The notes under the pieces are model-generated. The model searched no databases. It was not told the DNA's origin and worked only from the letters and a program-made list of their open reading frames with translations. From contig JAMXLJ010000093.1 of NCBI GenBank assembly GCA_024281095.1, positions 24,074 to 88,073 on the forward strand: 64,000 bases of DNA, in the 5' to 3' direction. Both the position numbers and the translations under genes were made by a program. This document shows, one piece after another, positions 9,241-17,949 of this stretch; within the stretch, counting starts at the first letter, position 1; each line of letters opens with the position of its first letter. Origin of the DNA: Acidimicrobiia bacterium (lineage in GTDB: Bacteria; Actinomycetota; Acidimicrobiia; IMCC26256; JAMXLJ01).

Positions 9241-9424
9241 TCCGATCGGGGTGCTCGGATGGCATGCGAACGACCGGTCCCGGACGGACCGCCATCCTTA
9301 CCGACGCCGTCGACCCGCGTCACGGCACCCCGGGCGCCCCCTCAGGTCCGACGGGGTCAGACGAGCGCGGGCTCGCGCTGAACGTCGCCGCCGGCGCGCG
9401 TTCCGATGCGATGCCGCGCCGGGG

Positions 9425-9598
9425 TCAGTGGAGCTTGATGCGCAGCTGGCCGGTCGGGACGTCCCGGCGCGAGGTGAGCGCCTCCCGCCGGGCGCGGGTG
9501 CTGCCCAACAGCACCAAGGTCGCCGCGTTGACCGCCACGAACGTCACCACCGTGATGACCACGATCAGGACCACAGGCATCCGCCTGGCATACCACAT
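9425..9598 (-). CDS. 57-aa single-pass membrane protein
   Basis: A short frame reads MWYARRMPVVLIVVITVV, then FVAVNAATLVLLG, and finishes with a basic tail. One hydrophobic helix (residues ~8-33) follows a positively charged start, and ~24 charged residues come after it, consistent with a small N-in membrane protein. Hydrophobic codon use in the helix and the clean stop before the neighbouring genes argue for coding. No good ribosome-binding site is visible and no family is recognised, so this is moderate. Confidence 0.5.
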   Translation of the reverse strand: MWYARRMPVVLIVVITVVTFVAVNAATLVLLGSTRARREALTSRRDVPTGQLRIKLH

Positions 9599-9685
9599 CG
9601 TGAAGAGTCAGAAGTTCATTTGACGATGCGTACGGAGTGCATCCGCGACATGAGGGGCGAACCAAAGCGGACAAATGCCGGCTTC

Positions 9686-10507
9686 TCACGTGAACGGATA
9701 AGCCAAATGAGCCAGGTACCCCTCCGGCGGGACAGGGTCATGCGTCCCGAATCCGCTCGGACGCCTGTCCTTCGGGAGGTACGCCGTTCCGAAGAGCAGA
9801 TCGACGAGGGGCAGCCCGAAATTCTTGTTGCGGGCGTCGTCGTCGATGGCGTGGTGCCAATGGTGCCATTCAGGTGTGTTGACGACCCAGCGCAGGAAGG
9901 GGAACCGCATCCGCACGTTCGCGTGCTGGAACAGCGCGAGCAGCGTGACGAACACGACGACAGCGGCGAACGCGCCACCCCCGTATCCGAGCAGGAACAG
10001 CGGCATCACCGTGAAAGTCTGCGTGAAGGCCGAGTCGAGCGGGTGCAGACGTCCCGACGCTACCCAGTCCATGTACTCGATGCTGTGGTGCACCGCATGG
10101 AAGCGCCACAGAAACGGCACCTGATGCGTGAGCCGGTGGCCCCAGTAGTTGCCGACGAGGACGGTGAGCACGGCCACGGTCGCGGCCACAGCGCCCGGGA
10201 GATGGCTCTGGACATCGAACCGACGGAGCCAGATCAGCGGAAGGGCGCCGATGACGACGAACACCACCGTGGCCGCGGAGACGAGCAAATTGTTGACGAG
10301 GAGGTGGGTCAGGTCGGTGACGATTCCGGGCCGGAACACGTTCTGCGGGCGGAGCGCGAAGAGCTTCTCGAGCGGCACGAACAGCAGGAACAAGACCGCG
10401 ATCCCGACGACGGCGTTCCCGCGTACGAGCAGCGCCACGACGAGCGCCACCGTGAACGTGATGGCGCTGAGGACTCCCGTGCGGGTGGGTCGTTCCGAGG
10501 TCTTCAT
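9686..10507 (-). CDS. Sterol desaturase / fatty acid hydroxylase family membrane enzyme
   Basis: 273 aa; the ATG at 10507 has AAGGGG upstream. The three His clusters of the di-iron FA_hydroxylase superfamily are present: HRLTH, HAVHH and HHWHH. About five membrane helices flank them (LLVSAATVVFVVIGALPLIW, AVAATVAVLTVLVG, FAAVVVFVTLLALF). Members hydroxylate or desaturate sterols, fatty acids, carotenoids or hopanoid-like lipids in the membrane using O2. The substrate cannot be told here. It follows the GAF-domain gene on the same strand with a 92-nt gap. Confidence 0.9.
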   Translation of the reverse strand: MKTSERPTRTGVLSAITFTVALVVALLVRGNAVVGIAVLFLLFVPLEKLFALRPQNVFRPGIVTDLTHLLVNNLLVSAATVVFVVIGALPLIWLRRFDVQSHLPGAVAATVAVLTVLVGNYWGHRLTHQVPFLWRFHAVHHSIEYMDWVASGRLHPLDSAFTQTFTVMPLFLLGYGGGAFAAVVVFVTLLALFQHANVRMRFPFLRWVVNTPEWHHWHHAIDDDARNKNFGLPLVDLLFGTAYLPKDRRPSGFGTHDPVPPEGYLAHLAYPFT

Positions 10508-10599
10508 GCGCCCCTTGTACGCCGCCCGTGTCAGCGGCACAACGCGGAATTGCGATGGTTTCGTGAAGCGCGTTCGGCCGGCGCCCCCGTCGCCGAGCG

Positions 10600-11658
10600 T
10601 CAGCGAATGGTGCCGAGCAGACGGTTCGCTCCCCACTCGACGGTGTCGAGGAGCTCACGACGGCATTGCGGCGGTGGATCCGACCGCAACTCGCACGCCG
10701 CCGAGCGGATCGCGGCCGCGATGGCGCGCACCTCCTCGACGAGCGGGCCACTTCCCGCGTCGATGCGGGGCTCGAGCAGCGAGACCGCCGCTTCAAAGCG
10801 TCGCGCCCGCGCGACCGCGGCCGCGACGCGCGGGACGAACCGCCGCAAGAGCTCGAACGCGTCCTCGTCGAAGCGCTCGCTCGGCGGCGCACCGAACGTG
10901 ATGACGCCGAACAACGTGCCGTCGTGCTCGAGCGGTGCGCACATCACCGACGTGGGTCGCGACGGCGAGTGCGCGGTGTCGAGCGCCAGCGGTACCGGAC
11001 CGGAGAGCAGCATCGGCTCCCGTGCCAGGGCGACCTGCATCTCCAGCGCGTCCGCAACTCGGAGGCCGTTGCCCGAGCCGTGCGACGCCGCTTCGCGCAG
11101 ATCACCGTCGTCGGTGAGCAAGCTCACCGACGCGTTCGCGGCAACAAGCATCGTGGCGCCCTTTTCCAACGCCGCGTGCAGCACGACGTCGAGCTCGAGC
11201 GAAGCGCTCACGGCACGCTCGGCATCCGCGAGCGCCGCCGAATCGAGGATGCGCTCGGCCACCTCGTAGTCGACTTGGCGTGCCTCGTGCCCCAGTGAGC
11301 TCAGCCGCCGCAGGTGCATCTCCTTCTCGAGCGCATACGCGATGAACGCCACGCTGAACAGCAGCATCGCGAGACGTGCGGTGTCGACGTCGACGATCGA
11401 GGAGCTGCGCTTGAAATCGATCCAGAGATCGTTGGCAAGCGTCGTCAGCACCAGGCCGAGCAACACCACCACGGCGACGATCGCGATCTGCGCCCGGCGC
11501 CGCCGAATCGCCGCGTCCGTCACCCGACCGTTGCTGCGAAGCCCTGTGGCGCGTTCCTCGCGACGGATCTGGTCACGGATCGTCTCGGTCGATGCGGAGC
11601 GCGCGGCATTGAAGGCGTCGCGCGGAGGCGCAGCGAGGGCGCCGTGCGTTCTGTTCAT
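10600..11658 (-). CDS. Membrane-anchored GAF-domain sensor protein
   Basis: 352 aa from the ATG at 11658. A basic N-terminal ~55 residues lead into two membrane helices (IAIVAVVVLLGLVLTTLANDLW and LAMLLFSVAFIAYALEKE). A linker with coiled-coil character follows, then a GAF domain (residues ~150-300: SLELDVVLHAALEKGATMLVAANASVSLL, TSVMCAPLEHDGTLFGVITFG). The C-terminal ~50 residues are helical and carry no kinase, cyclase or HTH motif. GAF domains bind small ligands or mediate dimers. The output partner is not evident in the neighbourhood. Confidence 0.75.
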   Translation of the reverse strand: MNRTHGALAAPPRDAFNAARSASTETIRDQIRREERATGLRSNGRVTDAAIRRRRAQIAIVAVVVLLGLVLTTLANDLWIDFKRSSSIVDVDTARLAMLLFSVAFIAYALEKEMHLRRLSSLGHEARQVDYEVAERILDSAALADAERAVSASLELDVVLHAALEKGATMLVAANASVSLLTDDGDLREAASHGSGNGLRVADALEMQVALAREPMLLSGPVPLALDTAHSPSRPTSVMCAPLEHDGTLFGVITFGAPPSERFDEDAFELLRRFVPRVAAAVARARRFEAAVSLLEPRIDAGSGPLVEEVRAIAAAIRSAACELRSDPPPQCRRELLDTVEWGANRLLGTIR

Positions 11659-11781
11659 GTTGGGACTCTCCCGGACGACTCTTCGCGGTATCGGAGAATA
11701 CGGCCGCGAATCTTGAACGCATTGGCCCACGAACTTCGATGAACCACCAGCCTGCGCCGTGGTTCTGAGAAATTCGCCGGC

Positions 11782-12993
11782 TCAGCGGTCGTGCGCCGTC
11801 ACCCAGTCGAGGATCTCGTAGTAGACGCGCAGAATCGAGTTCGCGTACCCATCGGCGGTAGCCCACGTGTGCGTGAGACCGGCCCATGTGCGGGCCTGCC
11901 CTTTGCGGAAGTTCTGATCCATGTTGGGATCGACGGGCGGATGCGCGAAGCGCGCGACGGTGATCTTCGGATCCGCGTAGACGTGGAGATACTGCATCTG
12001 CACGCGTACGCCGGTGCGCGCGTCGGGATACACGTGTCCGTGCGCGCAGCTGTCGCAGGCGCCGACACCGGCGAAGTTGTTGTCAGTTCCGTTCACGAGC
12101 CCGCCCGCCGGGTACGAGAACGAGCCGGTCTCGACGATCGACTGCGCGAAGGCGATGTCGCCCCGTACACCCTCGTCGTGGCCCTCGCCGAGGAACAGGG
12201 CCGCGAGATCGTCGATGGTCACCGTGGTGTTGGGCGGCGGTCGCGTCGCCTTGAACCACGAGGCGAGATCGGCGGCGGTCAGCGCGGGCGTGCCCAGGAT
12301 CGGCGTGTCGATACCGTTCGAGACAGAGAGCCACCGGTCGAGTCTTCGGTGAGCTGCGTCGGCCCTCACACGCGCGCCGGCCACCGCGGCATCGGCAGCC
12401 GGAACGGTACGTTCGACCGCCGTGACACGCGCCCTGCGCCTGGCCCGCTCCTCCTCGGCCTGCTTCGCGGCTCGAACCGCGGCAGCGTGATCGGCGCGGG
12501 CCTGCGCCACGACGCGCCGGCGGGCGTCGTCGGCCCGGCTCAGCAGGAGCCGGCGGCGGCCGGTGTCGAGGGGGTCCGTTACGGTGAGGATGTCGAGCGC
12601 GGGCGCGTCGCCCCCGCCTTGCATGTATGTGAGCGCGGCGATCCGGTCGAGCTCCGCTCGGGTCGCGGCGTACCGGGCTTCGGCATCGGCTGCGGCCGCG
12701 TTGAGGTCCGACGTGGCGGCGTCCGCCTGAGCGAGCGCCGCCTGGGCGGCGGCAAGATCCGCGGCGATCCGGTTGCGGCGGCCGGTGGCGTCGGACAGCG
12801 CGGCGTCGGCGGCGCCGGCGCCGGCCGACAGGCCGGCGATGCGAACGAGCGGGGTGGGGTCCGGTGCGGCGGGCGCAGCCGCGGTCGGTGGCGGAGCGGG
12901 CGCGGGCGCGGCTCCCAGCGGGATCCCGCTGAGGACCAGGTTCATCAGGGCGAGCGCGACGACGGTGCCGGCACGGGTCACGTCCATGATCAT
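11782..12993 (-). CDS. Secreted glucosaminidase-type peptidoglycan hydrolase with coiled-coil region
   Basis: ~403 aa. The start is uncertain: ATGs at 12993 and 12987 both precede a signal peptide (AGTVVALALMNLVLSGIPLGAAPAP). A Pro/Ala linker leads to a long helical region (residues ~50-260: RNRIAADLAAAQAALAQADAATSDL, RARRRARVTAVER) resembling the PcsB/RipA-type coiled coils that hold wall hydrolases. The last ~140 residues resemble the glucosaminidase/GH73 superfamily (IAFAQSIVETGSFSYP, NNFAGVGACDSC, VRVQMQYLHVYA); the Glu in SIVETGSF is the likely catalytic acid. The probable role is cell-wall remodelling at division. It lies 41 nt after the GT87-like gene. Confidence 0.8.
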   Translation of the reverse strand: MIMDVTRAGTVVALALMNLVLSGIPLGAAPAPAPPPTAAAPAAPDPTPLVRIAGLSAGAGAADAALSDATGRRNRIAADLAAAQAALAQADAATSDLNAAAADAEARYAATRAELDRIAALTYMQGGGDAPALDILTVTDPLDTGRRRLLLSRADDARRRVVAQARADHAAAVRAAKQAEEERARRRARVTAVERTVPAADAAVAGARVRADAAHRRLDRWLSVSNGIDTPILGTPALTAADLASWFKATRPPPNTTVTIDDLAALFLGEGHDEGVRGDIAFAQSIVETGSFSYPAGGLVNGTDNNFAGVGACDSCAHGHVYPDARTGVRVQMQYLHVYADPKITVARFAHPPVDPNMDQNFRKGQARTWAGLTHTWATADGYANSILRVYYEILDWVTAHDR

Positions 12994-13034
12994 CGGCACG
13001 CGGTGAGGCCCGGTTGACGGCGCGCGGGCGTGCA

Positions 13035-14228
13035 TCACGCGGGCGTCGGACGAGCGGGCGCCAATCGGGCCCTCACCGGCCGCGGAGCATCCGGAGAGTC
13101 CGGCGAGTCCGGAGAGTCCGCCCGGGCGCCGTCCCGCACGAGGGCGACGATGGCGGCCACCCGCAGCACGACGAGGGCAAGCATCGTGTAGGCCCACGCC
13201 CTCGTCCAACCGAAGTGGTGCCCGAGCGACCCGAAGACCAGCACGAAGATGCCGATATCCGCGAGGACGTACGCGACATAGTCACGCCGCGGCACTGCGA
13301 GCATGACGAAGAACGGCACCAGCCACAGGTCGTACTGCGGGGAGTACACCTTGTTGCTCAGGAGGAACACAGCGGTCGCCGCCGCGCTCGCGGCGATCGG
13401 GCCGAGGGCATGACGCCACGCGAGCCACGTCACAACGGCCATACCTGAGAGCAGGGCCAGCAGGCCGCCCACGTTGCCGATCACCGGTGCACTCCCGCGG
13501 CTCACCCAGAGGTGCAGTGCAGGTGTGCGGATCGCGTAGTGCCACAGGCTGCCCCACGTCGGGGTGCGCTTCGATTGGAAGCGCAGCGCGTACAACCAAC
13601 CGCTCGGTCTGGCGACGAGAACCGGCACGTTGACGAGCGCGAACGTGACTGCCGACCAACCGAACAGGCGCGCAGCACCGCGCGCGTCGCCGGAGCGCAG
13701 ACGGTTTGCGACGAGCGGGGCAACGAAGAGACCGGGGTAGATCTTCATTGCCGCGCCGATTCCCAACAGCACGCCCGCGCGCGTGTCACGCTGCCGCTCG
13801 AACGCAAGGAGCCCCGCGACCGCGGGCGCGAGGGCGAAGAGATCCCAGTTCGCCGAACCGTAGAGCGCCAGCGGTGGAGCGAGCGCGAAGTACCAGGCTC
13901 GATTTCCGTAGCGACGCGCCAGCAGCCACGCGGTCAACACTGCGAGCACGAGGGCCGCGAGCGACGTCACCGTGAAGAACGACCGCGCGGTGTCGGTGAC
14001 GAGTGTGACGGCCCAGAACACCAGCCCGGTGCCCACCGGATACTCGAAGTTCGCGTTCGGACTCACGTACGGAAACGCGTCCGGCCGAATGCCTCGGTTC
14101 TGGAAGTCGCGGCCGAGATCGCTGATGCAGGCGTTCGAACAGGCGGCGAGCCGCACGCCGATCCCGGCACCCGCGGTGAGCGCGGTGGCCACGACGATCG
14201 CCGCGACGAGCCGGTGCGGGGCGGACAC
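13035..14228 (-). CDS. GT87-like polytopic membrane glycosyltransferase
   Basis: ~397 aa from the GTG at 14228, which has GGA about 9 nt upstream. About ten hydrophobic helices are visible. The periplasmic loop after helix 1 holds acidic residues (SDLGRDFQNRGIRPDAFPYVSPNANFEYPVG), and the FEYPVGTGLVFW and ALYGSANWDLFALAP segments are typical of DUF2029/GT87 alpha-mannosyl/arabinosyl transferases that use polyprenyl-phosphate sugars. The C-terminus is a low-complexity acidic/basic tail (SPDSPDSPDAP). With the downstream glucosaminidase it forms a two-gene cell-envelope unit. A longer N-terminus is possible, but it would overlap the divergent LLM gene. Confidence 0.8.
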   Translation of the reverse strand: MSAPHRLVAAIVVATALTAGAGIGVRLAACSNACISDLGRDFQNRGIRPDAFPYVSPNANFEYPVGTGLVFWAVTLVTDTARSFFTVTSLAALVLAVLTAWLLARRYGNRAWYFALAPPLALYGSANWDLFALAPAVAGLLAFERQRDTRAGVLLGIGAAMKIYPGLFVAPLVANRLRSGDARGAARLFGWSAVTFALVNVPVLVARPSGWLYALRFQSKRTPTWGSLWHYAIRTPALHLWVSRGSAPVIGNVGGLLALLSGMAVVTWLAWRHALGPIAASAAATAVFLLSNKVYSPQYDLWLVPFFVMLAVPRRDYVAYVLADIGIFVLVFGSLGHHFGWTRAWAYTMLALVVLRVAAIVALVRDGARADSPDSPDSPDAPRPVRARLAPARPTPA

Positions 14229-14302
14229 GGCGGCGAATCCTACGGCGATGCGCCAGGGAACGGCCCGCGGGCCGCCCGAGCGCCGCAGTACGTTTCGAGC
14301 TC

Positions 14303-15514
14303 GTGAACTTCTTCTTCTTCCATTTGATGCCGTGGCCGGATTTGCCGCCACCGCGCGAGTTCCTGCGTGAGCACGAAGCCGCGTGGGTCACACTGCCCAA
14401 TTCGCTCTACGACCCCACCGCCGGCGCGCGGCTCTATACGCGCTATCTCGACGAGCTCGTCGCCGCCGAGGAGCTCGGCTTCGACGGCGTTGTCGTCAAC
14501 GAGCACCATCAGAACGCCTATGGCCTCATGCCGTCGCCGAATCTGATCGCGGCCGCGCTGACGCAGCGAACCGAGCGGGTCAAGATCTGCGTGCTCGGCA
14601 ACGCGCTTCCTTTGTACAACCCACCGACGCGCGTCGCGGAGGAGTTCGCGATGCTTGACGTGTTGAGCGGCGGCCGCCTGATCAGCGGGCTCGTCGTCGG
14701 CGGCGGCCCCGAGTACTACTCCTACAACGTGAACCCGACCGAGGCGCGTGAGCGTTTCCGTGAGGCGGTCGACCTCGTGCTCCGCGCGTGGACCGAGCCG
14801 GGGCCGTTCCCCTTCGAGGGCGAGTACTACAACCTGCCCTACGTCAATCCGTGGCCCCGCCCATTGCAGCAACCCCATCCGCCGGTGTGGATCCCCGGTC
14901 TCGGGAGCCCGGGAACCATCGATTACTGCGCCGAGCGCGGATTCGGGTACATGGGAGTCGCGTACTACGCGCCGCCCGAGTCATTCGGCCGGCAGGCGGC
15001 GCGGTACCGCGAAGCCGTCGCCCGCGCCGGGCGCCCGTACGAGCCCGAGAACCTCGGCTGGTTGACGACGGTCTACGTCGCCGACAGCGACGACGAAGCT
15101 CGCGCCGACGCGTACGAGCCGCTCGCGTACTTCAGCGGCAACCTGGCCGCGGGTTTCGTGGGCGCCGGCAAGGTGTGGATGCCGCCCGGATACATCGACC
15201 CGCCCGCGCTCGTGCAATTCCTCGAGGACCTGCGCGCACAGGCACAGGCCACCGCCGGCGGGGACCGCCGCGAAGCCGCGTTCCTGCGCAACCCGCTCGT
15301 CGGCGGCGTCGACACCGTGCGGGAGCGGCTTCTCGCACTCGTGCAGGAGCATCGGCTCGGCACGGTGCTCGCGCTCATGTCGTTCGGCAACCTCGCCGCC
15401 GACAAGGTGCGGCGGAGCATGGAGCTGTACGCGCGCGAGGTCGTGCCCTGGGTGAGGGAGCGCGCCGACGCGTGGTTCGCCGAGGAATTCCCGCACGTGG
15501 CGACCGCGCGATGA
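14303..15514 (+). CDS. LLM class flavin-dependent oxidoreductase
   Basis: 403 aa, GTG start. This is a bacterial luciferase-like TIM barrel; it begins MNFFFFHLMPWPDLP and holds GFDGVVVNEHHQNAYGLMPSPNLIAAALTQRTERVKI and LDVLSGGRLISGLVVGGG, segments typical of group LLM monooxygenases that use FMN or F420. The substrate is unknown. The stop overlaps the start of the next gene (ATGA), an alpha/beta hydrolase, so the two products are probably made together. An oxygenase followed by a hydrolase suggests an oxidative ring- or ester-cleaving route, which is inference. Confidence 0.92.
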   Translation: MNFFFFHLMPWPDLPPPREFLREHEAAWVTLPNSLYDPTAGARLYTRYLDELVAAEELGFDGVVVNEHHQNAYGLMPSPNLIAAALTQRTERVKICVLGNALPLYNPPTRVAEEFAMLDVLSGGRLISGLVVGGGPEYYSYNVNPTEARERFREAVDLVLRAWTEPGPFPFEGEYYNLPYVNPWPRPLQQPHPPVWIPGLGSPGTIDYCAERGFGYMGVAYYAPPESFGRQAARYREAVARAGRPYEPENLGWLTTVYVADSDDEARADAYEPLAYFSGNLAAGFVGAGKVWMPPGYIDPPALVQFLEDLRAQAQATAGGDRREAAFLRNPLVGGVDTVRERLLALVQEHRLGTVLALMSFGNLAADKVRRSMELYAREVVPWVRERADAWFAEEFPHVATAR

Positions 15515-16341
15515 CAGGCATCATGCTCGACGACCGGCGCGTGGAGCTGCTTCGCATGGGCGAGGGCGAGCCCATCCTCTACCTGCACGGTCTCGCCGAC
15601 GTGCACTCGGTGTTCGAGCCCGGCGAGCCGCCCCCGTTGCTCAGTCAGCTCGCCGCGGGCCGTGAGGTCCTTGCGCCGGCACACCCCGGTTACGAGGGAA
15701 GCGGTGAGCTCGGCGTGCACGCCGACGCCGAGGACTACGCGTTCCACCTGCTCGACGTCGTGGACGAGCTGCAGCTCGACGCCGTGGACATGGTCGGCGC
15801 GTCGTTGGGCGGGTGGCTCGCAGTCGAGTTCGCGCTCCGTCACCCCGCACGGGTGCGGCGACTTGTGCTCGTCAATCCGCTCGGGTTGCACGTGCCGCGC
15901 GCGAAGACCGGGCTGTTCTTCGGCGCCGCAGCCCCGCGCGGCATCGGCGGCTTTGCCGAAGTCCGGTCGATGCTGTTCTCGGATGCGCAATCGGCGGTCG
16001 CGACCGAAGCGCTGCCCGACGACATGAGTCGCGAACGTCAGCTTCGCTGGTTCGGAGGCCTTGCGGCTGCGGCCCGCCTCGGATGGCGCGGCCCCGAGCT
16101 GCGCAACCCGAAGCTGCGCGGCCGCCTGCGCCGCGTCACGATCCCGACGCTGCTGCTGTGGGGGAAACACGACCGCATCTCGTCGGTCGAGCATGCGCGG
16201 GCGTGGGAGCGTGAGTTGCCCGACGCGGAGCTCGTCCTCGTTCCCGACGCCGGGCACAGCGTGCCGTTGGAACGACCCGACGTCGCGTTCGACTGGATCT
16301 CGTCGTACCTGGCCCACCCCTCCGCTCCACTCACCGCGTAA
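15511..16341 (+). CDS. Alpha/beta hydrolase
   Basis: 276 aa; the ATG overlaps the upstream LLM stop by 4 nt. The fold is complete: oxyanion strand LYLHGLAD, nucleophile elbow GASLGG with Ser98, an acid in LLLWGKHDRIS, and the catalytic His in PDAGHSVPLERP. The closest general type is the C-C hydrolase/ester hydrolase branch used in aromatic and cyclic-ketone breakdown. Its coupling to an LLM monooxygenase fits removal of an oxygenated intermediate. Two hairpins follow the stop. Confidence 0.92.
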   Translation: MTGIMLDDRRVELLRMGEGEPILYLHGLADVHSVFEPGEPPPLLSQLAAGREVLAPAHPGYEGSGELGVHADAEDYAFHLLDVVDELQLDAVDMVGASLGGWLAVEFALRHPARVRRLVLVNPLGLHVPRAKTGLFFGAAAPRGIGGFAEVRSMLFSDAQSAVATEALPDDMSRERQLRWFGGLAAAARLGWRGPELRNPKLRGRLRRVTIPTLLLWGKHDRISSVEHARAWERELPDAELVLVPDAGHSVPLERPDVAFDWISSYLAHPSAPLTA

Positions 16342-16343
16342 AC

Positions 16344-16362
16344 GGCCCGACTCGGACGGGCC
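16344..16362 (+). terminator. Hairpin after the LLM-hydrolase operon
   Basis: A 6-bp stem (ggcccg/cgggcc) with a 7-nt loop starts three bases after the stop codon of the alpha/beta hydrolase gene. A modest stem without a U-tract; a likely terminator together with the next inverted repeat. Confidence 0.5.
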
Positions 16363-16374
16363 AATCTCGAACAT

Positions 16375-16421
16375 CGGTTGGGACGATTTCGTGCTCGTAC
16401 AGCGGAAAATCGTCCCAACCG
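16375..16421. repeat. Perfect 15-bp inverted repeat between convergent genes
   Basis: The arms cggttgggacgattt and aaatcgtcccaaccg match over all 15 bases with a 17-nt spacer. They lie between convergent genes and are more A+T-rich than the surroundings. A bidirectional terminator is the simplest reading; the long perfect arms would also suit a regulator binding site or a remnant of a small mobile repeat. Confidence 0.6.
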
Positions 16422-16428
16422 AGCGGGG

Positions 16429-17370
16429 TTATTCGAAAGCGGGCATGACCTCACGCGCGAAGCGGCGCAGGGTGGCGGGGTCGGCGCGGTCGTGCGTGAA
16501 GAACACGAAGAACGTGATGCCACGTTGCACCTGTTCGCGAATGCGCTCGACCACTGCGTCGGGCGTTCCGGTGTAGCCCCCGTCGGCGAGACCCCAGCCC
16601 GGCCCGCCGAAGCGACGGTTCGCGAGCCGCATCGCATCATCGAGCTCCGACTCGTCACCGGCGAGCACCAGGACGGCCTCGTGCGAGATGCGGATGCTCG
16701 CCGGGTCACGACCGACGTCCGCACAGTGCCGGCGCAACGCGTCGCGCTTCGCGTCGAACTCCCCCAAGGCGTACGTCGGGCAGTTCCAGACGTCGGCGTA
16801 GCGGGCGACGATCGGAAGTGTGAACCGCTCGCCGGCACCACCGACGTGGATGGGCGGCCGCGGCCGCTGGACCGGGGGCGGCAAGTTGGGCATGTCGCGC
16901 ACGCGATAGTGAGTTCCCTCGAACGAGGTCGACGCATGCTCGAACATGCTCGTGATCACCGCGAGTGCTTCGCCGAGCTCACTCGAACGCTCGCGTACAG
17001 TCCCCCACGGGATGCCGGCCCGCTCGTGCTCGGCCGCATACGAGCCGCTCCCAATGCCGAGCTCGAGGCGGCCGCCGGAGATCACGTCGAGTGACGTCGC
17101 CATCTTGGCGAGCAGCACGGGATGCCGGAACGTGTTGGACGACACGAGCTGGCCGGCGCGCAACCGGCTCGTGTGCGCGAGCACCGAGGATGTCAGCGTC
17201 CACGCCTCGAACGACGGTTGCTGGGGCAGCTCGGGGCCGTAGAGATGGTCGAAGAACCAGATGGAATGGAAGCCGAGCTCGTCGCAAAGCTCCGCGCGGG
17301 CGCGGATCTCGTCGTACGAGAAGCCGATCTGGGGGAGATAGATGCCGAACTCGACCTTGGAGCGCTCCAC
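16429..17370 (-). CDS. LLM class F420-dependent-type oxidoreductase
   Basis: ~313 aa. The product holds VEFGIYLPQIGFSYDEIRARAELCDELGFHSIWFFDHLYGPE, the typical opening of F420-dependent LLM enzymes (methylene-H4MPT reductase/glucose-6-phosphate dehydrogenase-like barrels), and LDVISGGRLELGIGSGSY and PRPPIHVGGAGERFTLPIVARYADVWN. The start is unclear: GTG 17370 gives MERSKVEFG; an ATG at 17397 overlaps head-on with the ATG of the divergent VOC gene. Either way the two genes share a promoter region of less than 30 nt. Substrate unknown. Confidence 0.9.
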   Translation of the reverse strand: MERSKVEFGIYLPQIGFSYDEIRARAELCDELGFHSIWFFDHLYGPELPQQPSFEAWTLTSSVLAHTSRLRAGQLVSSNTFRHPVLLAKMATSLDVISGGRLELGIGSGSYAAEHERAGIPWGTVRERSSELGEALAVITSMFEHASTSFEGTHYRVRDMPNLPPPVQRPRPPIHVGGAGERFTLPIVARYADVWNCPTYALGEFDAKRDALRRHCADVGRDPASIRISHEAVLVLAGDESELDDAMRLANRRFGGPGWGLADGGYTGTPDAVVERIREQVQRGITFFVFFTHDRADPATLRRFAREVMPAFE

Positions 17371-17395
17371 GGCCCGGGGACCGTACACTCCCGCC

Positions 17396-17845
17396 ATGCC
17401 CGGCGTCGCGTTCAACCATGTCGGCCACTGCGTCAACGATCTGGAACGGTCGCGACGGTTCTACGAGGAGCTCCTCGACTTCACGTTCCAACGCGTGATC
17501 TCACCGCCCGACGAGCCATCCGCCCAGTTGTTGCAGATGAAACCGCCGATCGGTATGACGGCGTGCTATCTCGGGCGTGACGGGCTGGTGCTCGAGCTGT
17601 TGCACTACGCGGACGCGGAAACCGTCCAACACGGGCCACGCGTGATGAACGAGACGGGCCTCACCCACTTGTCACTGAGCGTCGACGACATCGACGCGGT
17701 CTGCCGGCGCATTCCGGAGTACGGCGGCGAGGTCCTCGCCGACACGAATATCGGCTTCGGTGTGTTCGTGCGCGATCCCGACGGTCAGCTGATCGAGCTG
17801 CTGCCGATGAGCTACCGCGAGCAGCTCGACCAGGCGAGCAGCTGA
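17396..17845 (+). CDS. VOC-superfamily (glyoxalase/dioxygenase fold) metalloprotein
   Basis: 149 aa. Two beta-alpha-beta-beta-beta units carry the expected metal-ligand pattern: His in FNHVGHCVNDL, Glu in VLELLHY, His in LTHLSLSVDD and Glu in QLIELLP. The last segment (GVFVRDPDGQLIELL) is the VOC signature. Length suits a single-domain glyoxalase I or methylmalonyl-CoA epimerase-like protein. It is divergent from the LLM gene and may act in the same catabolic process. Confidence 0.88.
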   Translation: MPGVAFNHVGHCVNDLERSRRFYEELLDFTFQRVISPPDEPSAQLLQMKPPIGMTACYLGRDGLVLELLHYADAETVQHGPRVMNETGLTHLSLSVDDIDAVCRRIPEYGGEVLADTNIGFGVFVRDPDGQLIELLPMSYREQLDQASS

Positions 17846-17949
17846 CCCGGCGTCGCGCGTCCGCGCGCTCGCCACGCGCATGGTGCCCATTCGCACCGGG
17901 AACGCTGACGGTCGCGTATCGTTGAACGAGGCCGACGAAGGACGACTCG

